NCBI RefSeq assembly: GCF_031177825.1
Contig: NZ_JAPSKE010000008.1
Coordinates: 1-64,000 of the forward strand
Direction: 5' to 3'
Length of the DNA stretch: 64,000 nt
Source of the DNA: Paenibacillus sp.
GTDB lineage: Bacteria; Bacillota; Bacilli; Paenibacillales; YIM-B00363
Of the stretch, positions 55,090 to 63,382 are shown piece after piece. Within the stretch, counting starts at the first letter, position 1. The number at the start of each line of letters is the position of its first letter. Position numbers and translations under genes: made by a program. Under the pieces are notes generated by a model that worked only from the letters and a program-made list of their open reading frames with translations, was not told where the DNA came from and did not search any database.

Positions 55090-55627
55090 CGCTTCGACGC
55101 TCAAGTGGATGCTGCTGACGTTGACGCTGCTGTTCTTCTTCCTGCTCGAGAGCTCGCTGCTGCCTTGGGTTACGCCGCTTACGTGGCGGAGCGAACTGTC
55201 GATTTATCCGAAGCTGGTGCTTATATCGACCGTGTATATATCCGTCTTTACGAACCGCCATATCGGCTTGGCGTACGGTCTTGCGTTCGGCTTGCTGCAG
55301 GACGTTCAATTTTACGGGCATATGATCGGCGTGAACGCCTTCGCTTACGGGCTCGCGGCTTACGTGGCCGGCCTCCTGATTCGGCCGAATCTCGTAAGCT
55401 TGTTTTCCGTATTTCTCATCCAATTATCCGCTTTGCTGTTATACGAGACTTCGACGTATGCCATCTATCGGCTCTTCAGCGTGACGGACAGCGACTTCGG
55501 TTGGATGTTCGTTCACGGGATGCTCCCTAGCATCCTAATCAGCCTGTTTCTTGCTTTAGCGCTCTACATTCCTGCGCGAAAGTGGCTCGAAGCTCCGAGG
55601 TCGGAACGGGATTCCGACGATGAATAG
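55082..55627 (+). CDS. mreD: MreD, rod-shape membrane protein
   Basis: The 181-residue protein has about five membrane segments and the family block GLAYGLAFGLLQDVQF. The TTG start at 55082 lies within the end of mreC (8-bp overlap), with GAGGTG about 8 bases upstream, so translation is coupled. Confidence 0.92.
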   Translation: MSNASTLKWMLLTLTLLFFFLLESSLLPWVTPLTWRSELSIYPKLVLISTVYISVFTNRHIGLAYGLAFGLLQDVQFYGHMIGVNAFAYGLAAYVAGLLIRPNLVSLFSVFLIQLSALLLYETSTYAIYRLFSVTDSDFGWMFVHGMLPSILISLFLALALYIPARKWLEAPRSERDSDDE

Positions 55628-55697
55628 CGAGCCGGGCAGGAGTTTCGCAGACGAAAGCAGAAATGGTATAGGTTGAAAGGGAGGCTCGCCGTCTCAT

Positions 55698-56354
55698 ATG
55701 TCCACGACAAAATCGCTCGTTACGATCAAAGGGGTTAAAGAAGGCCTGCTTTTCGTGCTCGACGACGCGGCTCCGTTACCGGACGTGTTGTCGGACTTAA
55801 GTCATAAGCTGGAGCATACGCACAGTCAATTTCTGACGGGCCCGATCGTGCATGTGCACGTCAGGCTAGGCAAGCGCCCGTCGACCGACGAGACGAAAGC
55901 CGCGCTGAAGGAGGCGTTCGCCTTCCGCGGCAATTTACTCGTTCAGTCGATCGTCAGCGATTCGCAGGAGTCGTCCTCGGCTCTGCCTCTCTTGCCGGCG
56001 ATGAAGACGATTACGGGCATCGTCCGCTCCGGCCAGACGCTGCATCACGACGGGGACGTGCTGCTGCTTGGAGACGTCAATCCGGGCGGCACGATTACGT
56101 CGACCGGACACATTCTGATTTTAGGTTCGCTTCGCGGGCTCGCGCATGCCGGCGTCGACGGGGACGACGGCGCGATCATCGCCGCTTCGTATTTGCGGCC
56201 GACTCAGCTGCGCATCGCCGGGGTCGTCTCGCGGCCGCCGGACGAATGGGGCTTCCAAGAGGCATTCATGGAATTCGCGTATTTGCGCGAGGGCGTCATG
56301 GAAATCGAGAAGATTCACCAGTTGCACCGCATCCGGCCGCAACTGAAGCACTAG
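55698..56354 (+). CDS. minC: MinC, septum site-determining protein
   Basis: The 218-residue FtsZ inhibitor has an N-domain (about 1-95) and a C-terminal beta-helix that binds MinD (HHDGDVLLLGDVNPGGTITS, about 116-135). TG-G-TATAGG at 55664-55672 may give an internal promoter. AAAGGGAGG lies about 13 bases before the ATG. minD follows by 18 bp. MinE is not present; in Firmicutes DivIVA/MinJ position the system. Confidence 0.95.
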   Translation: MSTTKSLVTIKGVKEGLLFVLDDAAPLPDVLSDLSHKLEHTHSQFLTGPIVHVHVRLGKRPSTDETKAALKEAFAFRGNLLVQSIVSDSQESSSALPLLPAMKTITGIVRSGQTLHHDGDVLLLGDVNPGGTITSTGHILILGSLRGLAHAGVDGDDGAIIAASYLRPTQLRIAGVVSRPPDEWGFQEAFMEFAYLREGVMEIEKIHQLHRIRPQLKH

Positions 56355-56372
56355 CGAAGGAGAGTGATCCTC

Positions 56373-57161
56373 ATGGGAGAGGCGATCGTAGTCACATCGG
56401 GGAAGGGCGGCGTCGGCAAGACGACCACGTCGGCGAACGTCGGCACGGCGCTCGCGCTGCTCGGGAAGAAGGTGTGCATGCTCGACACCGATATCGGACT
56501 GAGAAACCTGGACGTCGTCATGGGCCTGGAAAACCGCATCATCTACGATCTTGTCGACGTCATCGAAGGGCGCTGCCGGCTGAATCAAGCGCTCATTAAA
56601 GACAAGCGCTTCGATGAGCTGTACTTGATCCCCGCGGCGCAGACGAAGGACAAGAACGCCGTGTCTCCGGAGCAGGTGCGGGACGTCGTGCTCGAATTGA
56701 AGAAGGAACACGATTACGTCATCATCGACTGCCCGGCCGGCATCGAGCAGGGCTTCAAGAACGCCGTGGCCGGCGCGGACCGGGCGATCGTCGTGACGAC
56801 GCCGGAGAAGTCCGCCGTCCGCGACGCGGATCGGATCATCGGACTGCTCGAGAAGGACAAGGTCGACGCGAAGCTGATCATCAATCGGATCCGTCCCCAT
56901 ATGTTGAAGAACGGGGACATGCTCGATATCGACGAAGTGTGCGCGGTGCTCGCGATCGACTTGCTCGGTCTCGTGCCGGACGACGATTACGTCATTAAGG
57001 CGGCGAACAACGGGGAGCCGACGGTCATGAATCCCGACTCGCGCGCCGCGATCGCGTACCGCAACATCGCCCGCCGCATTCTCGGGGATACGGTGCCGCT
57101 CATGCCGCTTCACCAAAAGTTGGGCGTCCTTCAACGCATTAAGAAGTTTTTCGCCGGTTAA
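56373..57161 (+). CDS. minD: MinD, septum-positioning ATPase
   Basis: The 262-residue deviant Walker ATPase begins MGEAIVVTSGKGGVGKTT (P-loop with signature Lys), then DTDIGLRNLDVVMGLENR and IIDCPAGIE. The C-terminal amphipathic membrane-binding helix is LGVLQRIKKFFAG. ATG 56373 is chosen; a GTG at 56364 lies within the ribosome binding site. It recruits MinC to poles. Confidence 0.97.
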   Translation: MGEAIVVTSGKGGVGKTTTSANVGTALALLGKKVCMLDTDIGLRNLDVVMGLENRIIYDLVDVIEGRCRLNQALIKDKRFDELYLIPAAQTKDKNAVSPEQVRDVVLELKKEHDYVIIDCPAGIEQGFKNAVAGADRAIVVTTPEKSAVRDADRIIGLLEKDKVDAKLIINRIRPHMLKNGDMLDIDEVCAVLAIDLLGLVPDDDYVIKAANNGEPTVMNPDSRAAIAYRNIARRILGDTVPLMPLHQKLGVLQRIKKFFAG

Positions 57162-57185
57162 GGCGAAGAACGAAAGCGGGAACCG

Positions 57186-58346
57186 ATGATCTTATTAAAG
57201 AAATTAAAGCGCGTCGATTGGGCGATCTTCGCCATTCTGATCGCGTTCATGTCGTTCAGCACGTTCATCGTCTACAGCGCCGTGCACAGCAAGCCGGCGT
57301 TCGAAGGCATGCATCTGCGCCATCTGCAGTTTTACGGACTCGGCTTGCTGGTGCTGCTCGGAACGGCGATGCTCAATTACCGAATCCTTCTAAAGTTCGC
57401 TATCTATATATACGGCATCGGCGTCGCCAGCCTCGCCGCGGTTTATTTCTTCGGCGCGATCATTAACGGCGCCCGCGGATGGTTCATTATCCCGGGCATC
57501 GAACAGAGCGTGCAGCCGGCGGAATTCGCGAAGCTGTCCATTATCGTCATGCTCGCGTATTTCCTCTCCCGCAAGCAGGGCGAGCCGCTGGAGTTGTGGC
57601 GGGACGTCGTTCCCGTCGGACTGATCGTGTTCATTCCGTTCGTATGGGTCGTCATTCAGCCGGACCTCGGCAACGCGATCATCTACGTCGTCATCCTCGT
57701 CGGCATGCTGTGGATCGCCAACATCAAGTACCTTCACGTGCTGCTCGGCCTTGCGCTCGCCGCGGGCGCCGTGGCGGGGGCGATGTCCCTGATCGAGACG
57801 TACCACGATCCGATCGAGACGTTCCTCGAGGAGCACGGCTCCGGCCATTGGATGGACCGCATCGACGCGTTCCTCGATCCGGAGAACGCATCGGACGACC
57901 AGACGTACCAAGTGGACAATTCCGTGCGGGCGATCGGGTCCGGCGCGCTGTTCGGCGAAGGGTACTTGCAGGGCACGTCCGTGCACAACAATTTCATTCC
58001 TTACACGTATTCCGATTCGATCTTCGTCGTGGTCGGGGAGGAGTTCGGTTTCATGGGCGCTTCGGTGCTCCTGCTGCTGTACTTCTTGCTCATCTACCGG
58101 CTCATCTTGATTTCGATTCAGAGCGGCGACGCGGGCGGAGCCTACATCATCATCGGCATCGTTTCGATGTTCGTCTTCCAAATCTTCCAGAACATCGGCA
58201 TGTTTCTCGGCATCTTGCCGCTGACGGGCATAACGCTGCCGTTCGTCTCTTACGGCGGTTCCTCCCTCCTGATCAACATGTTGTCGATCGGACTCGCGCT
58301 CAGCATCCGCGTGCATGCCGATCAACCGCTCGACGAGATGACTTGA
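57186..58346 (+). CDS. rodA: RodA-type SEDS peptidoglycan polymerase
   Basis: The 386-residue membrane protein has about ten segments. The long extracellular loop carries GEGYLQGTSVHNNFIPYTYSD, with the catalytic Asp in YSDSIF and the GEEFGFMG block; PFVSYGGSSLLINM is near the end. It is RodA rather than FtsW because of its place behind mreBCD-minCD. It polymerises glycan in side-wall growth. In B. subtilis rodA is elsewhere. It is 24 bp after minD and ends with a terminator. Confidence 0.92.
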   Translation: MILLKKLKRVDWAIFAILIAFMSFSTFIVYSAVHSKPAFEGMHLRHLQFYGLGLLVLLGTAMLNYRILLKFAIYIYGIGVASLAAVYFFGAIINGARGWFIIPGIEQSVQPAEFAKLSIIVMLAYFLSRKQGEPLELWRDVVPVGLIVFIPFVWVVIQPDLGNAIIYVVILVGMLWIANIKYLHVLLGLALAAGAVAGAMSLIETYHDPIETFLEEHGSGHWMDRIDAFLDPENASDDQTYQVDNSVRAIGSGALFGEGYLQGTSVHNNFIPYTYSDSIFVVVGEEFGFMGASVLLLLYFLLIYRLILISIQSGDAGGAYIIIGIVSMFVFQIFQNIGMFLGILPLTGITLPFVSYGGSSLLINMLSIGLALSIRVHADQPLDEMT

Positions 58347-58358
58347 CCGAATCGGCAG

Positions 58359-58395
58359 AACGTCCGGGTCCCCTAGGGGATTCGGGCGTTTTTTT
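58359..58395 (+). terminator. Terminator of the mre-min-rodA operon
   Basis: AACGTCCGGGTCCCC and GGGGATTCGGGCGTT pair with several G-T pairs, then TTTTT. Confidence 0.85.
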
Positions 58396-58423
58396 CATAT
58401 CCGGGTGGGACAACTCATAAATA
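58394..58423 (+). promoter_or_regulatory. SigE-like promoter of spoIVFA
   Basis: TTCATATC (58394-58401), 14 bp, CATAAATA (58416-58423), followed by TAGTACAAAC as at gerM. The spoIVF operon is SigE-dependent in B. subtilis. Confidence 0.55.
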
Positions 58424-58481
58424 TAGTACAAACCAACTTGTCTTTTCCGCTGGGGAGAGGAAGGAAACGGGGGAGAACGGC

Positions 58482-59276
58482 ATGGACGATCTGCGTAAAA
58501 GAAGGCAGCAGCGCATTCAACATATTCTGAACGGGGAAGATCCCGGCGATGGCCGGCGAAATTCCGACTGGCTGGAGAAGCTCGAGCACGAGCGACGGAT
58601 GCAGGAAGATCCCGAATACGCATGGCACATCCGGGGGAATCCTTGGAGGACTTCGTCTTCCCGCGTGGACGGGACGATCAAGTTCCAAGCGGTCGCCGCC
58701 GCCGTGCTGTTCGCTTCGGTATGGGCGATGTTTCAATGGGAGCATCCGGTCGTGGCCGAGGGACAGGCGTTCGTCCGGGCGGCGCTGACCGAAGAGCAGC
58801 GGCTGGACGACGTGTACGCGTGGTACGAGGAACGATTCGGCGAGCTGCCGTCGTTCGTTCCGGCGATGGATCGTCAGCAAGCGGAAGCGGAGCAAGTCGG
58901 CGCCGGGATCGGCCGCGCGTATATCGCGCCGGTGACCGGCAGCGTCGTCGAGCCGTTCGGCGGCATCCGCTCGGGGGCGGGCGTCGTCGTGAGGGCGTCG
59001 GCATCCATGGTCGCCTCGATGGACGAGGGACTCGTCATTTACGCCGGGGAGACGCAGGAGACCGGACAGACGGTCGTCGTGCGCCATCCGGACGGCGTGG
59101 AGACGGTATACGGGTACCTCGGAGAAATTAAGGTCGCGAAGGACGATTGGGTCGAGGCGGGCGACAGCATCGGCGCGGTTCGCTCGTCGGGGCCGGGGGA
59201 AGCCGGGGGCTTGTTGTACTTCGCCGTGAAAAAAGGAAACAGCTTCGTCGATCCGGCCGATGTCGTCGCGCTTTGA
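58482..59276 (+). CDS. spoIVFA: SpoIVFA, regulator of the pro-SigK protease
   Basis: The 264-residue membrane protein has a basic cytoplasmic part (about 1-66), a membrane segment (about 67-86) and an extracellular M23/LytM-like domain (about 145-264, RAYIAPVTGSVVEPFGG). The zinc-binding His of true M23 peptidases are not conserved, as expected for SpoIVFA. It holds SpoIVFB inactive in the outer forespore membrane. GGGGGAG precedes the ATG. It overlaps spoIVFB by 17 bp. Confidence 0.9.
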   Translation: MDDLRKRRQQRIQHILNGEDPGDGRRNSDWLEKLEHERRMQEDPEYAWHIRGNPWRTSSSRVDGTIKFQAVAAAVLFASVWAMFQWEHPVVAEGQAFVRAALTEEQRLDDVYAWYEERFGELPSFVPAMDRQQAEAEQVGAGIGRAYIAPVTGSVVEPFGGIRSGAGVVVRASASMVASMDEGLVIYAGETQETGQTVVVRHPDGVETVYGYLGEIKVAKDDWVEAGDSIGAVRSSGPGEAGGLLYFAVKKGNSFVDPADVVAL

Positions 59277-60141
59277 TCGATGGCTGGGCGTCCGCTTCCG
59301 CCTTCATCCGCTGTTCGTCCTCTTGCTGCTGTTGTCGGCGGCGACCGGTCGCTTTCTCGAAATCGTCACCTTGTTCGGCATCGTGCTCATTCACGAAATC
59401 GGACATGCGGCGATGGCGAAGCAGCTCGGCTGGCGAGTGCGCGAGGTGCTGCTCACGCCGTTCGGCGGCGTAGCGGTCACCGACGAGGACGGATCGATAC
59501 CCGCACGGGAGGAGGCGCTCGTCGCGATCGCCGGTCCCGCGATGAATCTCGCGATGATCGGCTTCGCGTACGCCATGACGGCGGCGGGCGTCTGGACCCA
59601 CGCCTGGACGACGTATTTCGCGCAGGCGAACCTGACGCTGATGCTGTTCAATCTCGCGCCGATTCTCCCGCTCGACGGCGGCAAGCTGCTTCGCGTAGCC
59701 GTCGGGTACGCGCTGCCGTTCTATAAGACGCTGAAGGCGACCACGTTCTGGTCGCTGATCGCCAGCGCGGGGCTCGTCGGCGTCGCCTCGACGCGGCTTG
59801 GGGAAGGCGCGATGACGAGCGCCGCGGTCATCGGCGGTTTTCTGCTTTATGCGAATTGGTATGAATACCGAACGGCGCCGTATCGGTTCACGCGATTCCT
59901 TCTAGGACGGGCTGCGAGAGTGAGGGAGTGGACGAAGCGCGGCGCGGAGGAGCACCCGATTTTCGTCGAGCCCGAGGACACGCTGCAATCGGTATCCCGG
60001 CTGCTGCGGCGCGAGCGGCTGCATCGGTTCGTGGTGGCGACTCGCGCGGGACGCGTGCTCGCGGTCGTGCCCGAGGAGCGCTGGGCGCCGCGTTACGCGA
60101 CGGAAGAGCAAAACCGTGCAGTGACCGAACTTTTCATGTAG
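59260..60141 (+). CDS. spoIVFB: SpoIVFB, intramembrane metalloprotease for pro-SigK
   Basis: The 293-residue M50 site-2 protease has several membrane segments, HEIGH (H45, E46, H49) in the second segment and D139 in NLAPILPLDGG as third ligand; B. subtilis numbers are two lower. A CBS domain (about 232-285) follows and probably senses ATP. It cleaves pro-SigK in the mother cell during engulfment completion. The ATG overlaps spoIVFA by 17 bp. Confidence 0.95.
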   Translation: MSSRFDRWLGVRFRLHPLFVLLLLLSAATGRFLEIVTLFGIVLIHEIGHAAMAKQLGWRVREVLLTPFGGVAVTDEDGSIPAREEALVAIAGPAMNLAMIGFAYAMTAAGVWTHAWTTYFAQANLTLMLFNLAPILPLDGGKLLRVAVGYALPFYKTLKATTFWSLIASAGLVGVASTRLGEGAMTSAAVIGGFLLYANWYEYRTAPYRFTRFLLGRAARVREWTKRGAEEHPIFVEPEDTLQSVSRLLRRERLHRFVVATRAGRVLAVVPEERWAPRYATEEQNRAVTELFM

Positions 60142-60185
60142 AATAAAATGGATATTCGCAAAACATAAAGGTGGGAACGTGTTCC

Positions 60186-61430
60186 TTGAAACAAATCGTG
60201 GTTCACGGTCACCGGGACGAAACGACCGTAGCGCTGCTAGAAGACGGCAAGCTGACCGAATTTTTCGTGGAACGGCCGAATGTTCGCAAGCTCGTCGGCA
60301 ACATCTATAAGGGCCGCGTCGTCAACGTGCTCCCGGGCATGGGGGCGGCGTTCGTGGACATCGGCATCGAGAAGAACGCCTTCCTCTACATCGACGATCT
60401 GCTGCCGGCTCACCTGGAGCATCAGCCGAAGGTGAAGCCGTCGATCGATACGCTTGTGCGGGCGGGGGACGAGCTGCTGGTGCAGATCGTTCGGGAGCCG
60501 GTCGGCACGAAGGGCGCCCGCGTCACGACGCATTACGCGTTGACGGGCCGCTGGCTCGTGTACATGCCGGAAGCCGGATATATCGCCTTATCGAAGAAGA
60601 TCGACAACGAAGATGAGCGCAAGCGGCTGCGGGCGCTCGGCGAGCGGCTGTGCCGCGACAAAGAAGGCGTCATTCTGCGCACCGTGGCGAACGGCGAAGG
60701 CTTCGAAGCGCTTGCCGGCGACATGGACATGCTGCGCGAGCGATGGCGGCGCATCGAGGAGAAGGCGAAGCGGGCCCCGGCGCCGAGCGAGGTATACGCC
60801 GACGTGGAGCTGCTGCCGCGCCTCATTCGCGATATCGTCACCGAGCAGATGGACGAGATCGTCGTCGATCAACCCGCCTTGCTGGAGGAAGCGAAGCGAA
60901 TGCTCCGCTCCATCGCTCCGCAGTTGACGGAGCGAGTCCGTCTGCACGACGGGAAGAAATCCGCGATCGAGGCGTACGGCGTGAAGGAGCAGCTGGAAGC
61001 GGCGCTGCAGCCGAAGCAGTGGCTCGCCAGCGGCGGATACGTCGTCATCGACCAGACCGAAGCGCTGACCGTCGTCGACGTCAATACCGGCAAATACACG
61101 GGCTCGACGAATTTGGAAGAGACGGTGCTGACGACGAACGTGGAGGCGGCCGAAGAGATTGCGAGACAGCTGCGGCTGCGCGATATCGGCGGCATTATCG
61201 TCATCGACTTCATCGACATGGAGCTGGAGGAAAACAGACGGCGCATCATCGACGCGCTCGAGACCGCCGTGCAGAAGGATCGCACGAAAGCGCACATCGT
61301 CGGCTGGACGAAGCTCGGGCTGCTGGAGATGACGCGCAAGAAGGTGCGGGAGCAGAAGGACATGATGTTCTTCGTTCCGTGCAAGGCTTGCGGGGGACGT
61401 GGAAAAATCAGGACTTCTACGTTGACGTAG
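60186..61430 (+). CDS. rng: Ribonuclease G (Rne/Rng family)
   Basis: The 414-residue endoribonuclease has an S1 RNA-binding domain (about 30-120, [20 protein letters not shown]), a DNase-I-like catalytic domain with the Asp motifs [12 protein letters not shown] and [10 protein letters not shown], and a CxxC zinc link (CKACGGRG near the end). The TTG start at 60186 is chosen over the GTG at 60171, since AAAGGTGG lies about 10 bases before it and the product starts [10 protein letters not shown]. subtilis lacks it; it is frequent beside rplU in other Firmicutes. The rplU promoter overlaps its stop. Confidence 0.93.
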   Translation: MKQIVVHGHRDETTVALLEDGKLTEFFVERPNVRKLVGNIYKGRVVNVLPGMGAAFVDIGIEKNAFLYIDDLLPAHLEHQPKVKPSIDTLVRAGDELLVQIVREPVGTKGARVTTHYALTGRWLVYMPEAGYIALSKKIDNEDERKRLRALGERLCRDKEGVILRTVANGEGFEALAGDMDMLRERWRRIEEKAKRAPAPSEVYADVELLPRLIRDIVTEQMDEIVVDQPALLEEAKRMLRSIAPQLTERVRLHDGKKSAIEAYGVKEQLEAALQPKQWLASGGYVVIDQTEALTVVDVNTGKYTGSTNLEETVLTTNVEAAEEIARQLRLRDIGGIIVIDFIDMELEENRRRIIDALETAVQKDRTKAHIVGWTKLGLLEMTRKKVREQKDMMFFVPCKACGGRGKIRTSTLT

Positions 61431-61451
61431 ATACTAGCCCTGTGATATACT
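61422..61451 (+). promoter_or_regulatory. rplU promoter
   Basis: TTGACG (61422-61427), 18 bp, TATACT (61446-61451) with a TG extension; overlaps the end of rng. Confidence 0.75.
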
Positions 61452-61564
61452 CTTCAAGTGCGTCGTCTGACGACCACCGCGCTTGTCGGGTACTCGAAGC
61501 GTTCGCTTTTCGCGGCGAACCACCTGGGATGAGGCGAGTCTTACAATACGAGGGAGGTGCAAGG
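61452..61564 (+). promoter_or_regulatory. rplU leader (L21-type leader)
   Basis: About 105 nt with hairpins such as GTCGTC-T-GACGAC and GTTCGC...GCGAAC, ending in GGGAGGTG. Position and structure fit the L21 leader seen in Firmicutes, thought to give feedback by the ribosomal protein; not confirmed by alignment. Confidence 0.55.
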
Positions 61565-61876
61565 ATGTACGCGATTATTGAAACAGGCGGAAAGCAGTAC
61601 AAAGTGCAAGAGGGCGATGTGATCTACATCGAGAAGCTCGACACGAACGAAGGCGATTCGGTTACGTTCGATCAGGTTCTGGCAGTCGGCAACGGCGAAG
61701 GAATCAAGCTCGGCGAGCCGCTCGTAGCGGGCGCTTCGGTTACCGGCAAGGTAGAGAAGAACGGCCGCGGTCAGAAGATCATCGTCTTCAAGTACAAGGC
61801 GAAGAAGAACTATCGCCGCAAGCAAGGTCATCGCCAACCGTACACGAAGGTTACGATCGAGAAAATCCAAGGCTAA
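61565..61876 (+). CDS. rplU: Ribosomal protein L21
   Basis: The 103-residue 50S protein begins [20 protein letters not shown] and ends [21 protein letters not shown], the usual full length. The ATG follows GGGAGGTGCAAGG. It opens the rplU-prp-rpmA unit. Confidence 0.98.
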   Translation: MYAIIETGGKQYKVQEGDVIYIEKLDTNEGDSVTFDQVLAVGNGEGIKLGEPLVAGASVTGKVEKNGRGQKIIVFKYKAKKNYRRKQGHRQPYTKVTIEKIQG

Positions 61877-61888
61877 GAGGATTTCTCG

Positions 61889-62224
61889 TTGATCCGCGTG
61901 AGGGTGGACAGGGATCGCGATACGAGACGAATTACCGGATTCCGGGTCGAAGGGCATGCCCTCTTCGCGGAGTCGGGCAAGGATATCGTATGCGCGGGCG
62001 TATCGGCGGTGACGGTCGGAACGGTGAACGCGGCGGAGGCGGTCGTCGGCGTCGAATTATCGGCGTTGATGGAATCGGGCCTGCTCGACGTAACCGTGCC
62101 GAAGGGACTGCCGGAGCCGAAGTCGGCTTCCCTGCAGCTGGTGTTGGAATCGATGGTCGTCATGTTGCAGACGATTGAACAATCGTACGGTAAACATATA
62201 AGGCTCAAACAAAATTACGAATGA
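61889..62224 (+). CDS. prp: Prp, cysteine protease that processes L27
   Basis: The 111-residue protein (YsxB family) has the His-Cys dyad H23 (EGHA) and C35 (DIVCAGVSA). It removes the N-terminal extension of L27, an essential step in Firmicutes. The TTG start at 61889 follows AAGAGGATT. It lies between rplU and rpmA, with its substrate encoded directly downstream. Confidence 0.94.
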   Translation: MIRVRVDRDRDTRRITGFRVEGHALFAESGKDIVCAGVSAVTVGTVNAAEAVVGVELSALMESGLLDVTVPKGLPEPKSASLQLVLESMVVMLQTIEQSYGKHIRLKQNYE

Positions 62225-62238
62225 AGGAGGTTGACACC

Positions 62239-62550
62239 ATGTTGAAATTGAACCTTCAGTTATTCGCTTCGAAGAAGGGTGTAGGCTCCACGAAGAACGG
62301 TCGCGACAGCATCGCGAAGCGTCTCGGCGTGAAGCGCGCGGACGGCCAGACGGTGACGGGCGGCAGCATTCTCGTTCGTCAACGCGGCACGAAGATTCAC
62401 CCGGGCAATAACGTCGGCATCGGCTCCGATGACACGTTGTTCGCCAAGATCGACGGCGTCGTGAAGTTCGAACGCTGGGGTCGCGACCGCAAGAAGGTCA
62501 GCGTATACCCGGTCGAAACCGCTCCGGTAGCGGCGACGGTGGAGCGCTAA
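62239..62550 (+). CDS. rpmA: Ribosomal protein L27, with cleavable N-terminus
   Basis: The 103-residue protein starts [20 protein letters not shown]. The LNLQLFA extension is the Prp cleavage signal of Firmicutes L27, so the mature protein starts near Ser11. The ATG at 62239 follows AAGGAGG; ATG 62221 is too far upstream. Mature L27 reaches the peptidyl-transferase centre. Confidence 0.98.
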   Translation: MLKLNLQLFASKKGVGSTKNGRDSIAKRLGVKRADGQTVTGGSILVRQRGTKIHPGNNVGIGSDDTLFAKIDGVVKFERWGRDRKKVSVYPVETAPVAATVER

Positions 62551-62582
62551 TCGCTCCCTCGACCTGTAGAGAAATACGATGG

Positions 62583-62608
62583 AACCCCGGCCCAACGGCC
62601 GGGGTTTT
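62583..62608 (+). terminator. rpmA terminator
   Basis: AACCCCGGCC-CAAC-GGCCGGGGTT and a short T-run. Confidence 0.85.
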
Positions 62609-62719
62609 CTTACTGTTAAGGCATTTTCGCTCGCCGCCGATAAGATTTGCAGGCTGTCGGGAAGCGTTTCGATCTTCGTTTCGAATTTCCTGATTCTTAC
62701 TGTCCGATGAGGAATAGTT

Positions 62720-62728
62720 TGGTATACT
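62720..62728 (+). promoter_or_regulatory. Extended -10 promoter of spo0B-obg
   Basis: TG-G-TATACT, 36 bp before spo0B; weak -35. Confidence 0.5.
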
Positions 62729-62763
62729 GGGAGAAACAATCGGGATGACGAGGAGCTTTGGCG

Positions 62764-63372
62764 ATGAAGCACGCGGAGGAACAAGACCGGCAGAGCCGAC
62801 TGCTGGACGAGCAGCGGCAGCTATGGATCGACGCGTTCAGTCACGCGAGACACGATTGGCTGAACGACCTTCAGATGATCGTCGGATATATGCAATTGCG
62901 AAAATATGATAAATTAGCGGCCTGCGTGGAAATGCTAAAACAAAGGATGACCGAAGAGAGCCGCACCTCGAAGCTCGGATCGCCGGGACTCGTCGAAGCG
63001 CTCTTGACGGTACGGGCCCGGGCGCGGTCGTTCGCCTTCCGTCTTGCGATCGACGAACGGTTCCAGCTGCGTTCCGGCGCCGACGCGGCCGAGCTTGCGG
63101 TGAGGTCGCTGATCGCCGGCTTCGAGGAGGCGTCCGCGAAGGGCGAACGGGGCACGGAGAACGCGCTCGCCTGCGCCTTCGCGAACGAACAGGCGGATGC
63201 GGCGATCATGTTTACATATCAAGGAGCTTATTCCGAGGGCGCGCTTCGGCGTACGGTGAACGAGCTAAGGAAGCAGCTGCGGCCGCTCGCGCCCGCAAGC
63301 TCGCTGCGAGCGTCGTTCGGCGCCGACGTGGCGTCCGTTACGGTCCGGCTTCCAAGCGCGTTGGGAAAATAG
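62764..63372 (+). CDS. spo0B: Spo0B, sporulation phosphotransferase
   Basis: The 202-residue protein has the phospho-acceptor H30 in [20 protein letters not shown], the same position as in B. subtilis Spo0B. An N-terminal helical hairpin is followed by a degenerate kinase-like fold (about 75-200). It passes phosphate from Spo0F to Spo0A in the phosphorelay. The ATG at 62764 is nine bases after GAGGAG; TTG 62758 is too close. It is 10 bp before obg. Confidence 0.9.
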   Translation: MKHAEEQDRQSRLLDEQRQLWIDAFSHARHDWLNDLQMIVGYMQLRKYDKLAACVEMLKQRMTEESRTSKLGSPGLVEALLTVRARARSFAFRLAIDERFQLRSGADAAELAVRSLIAGFEEASAKGERGTENALACAFANEQADAAIMFTYQGAYSEGALRRTVNELRKQLRPLAPASSLRASFGADVASVTVRLPSALGK

Positions 63373-63382
63373 GAGGACAACG

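Noticed and set aside
58482-59276. SpoIVFA as an active M23 endopeptidase
   Set aside because: The zinc-binding His residues are absent; the domain is degenerate as in known SpoIVFA.
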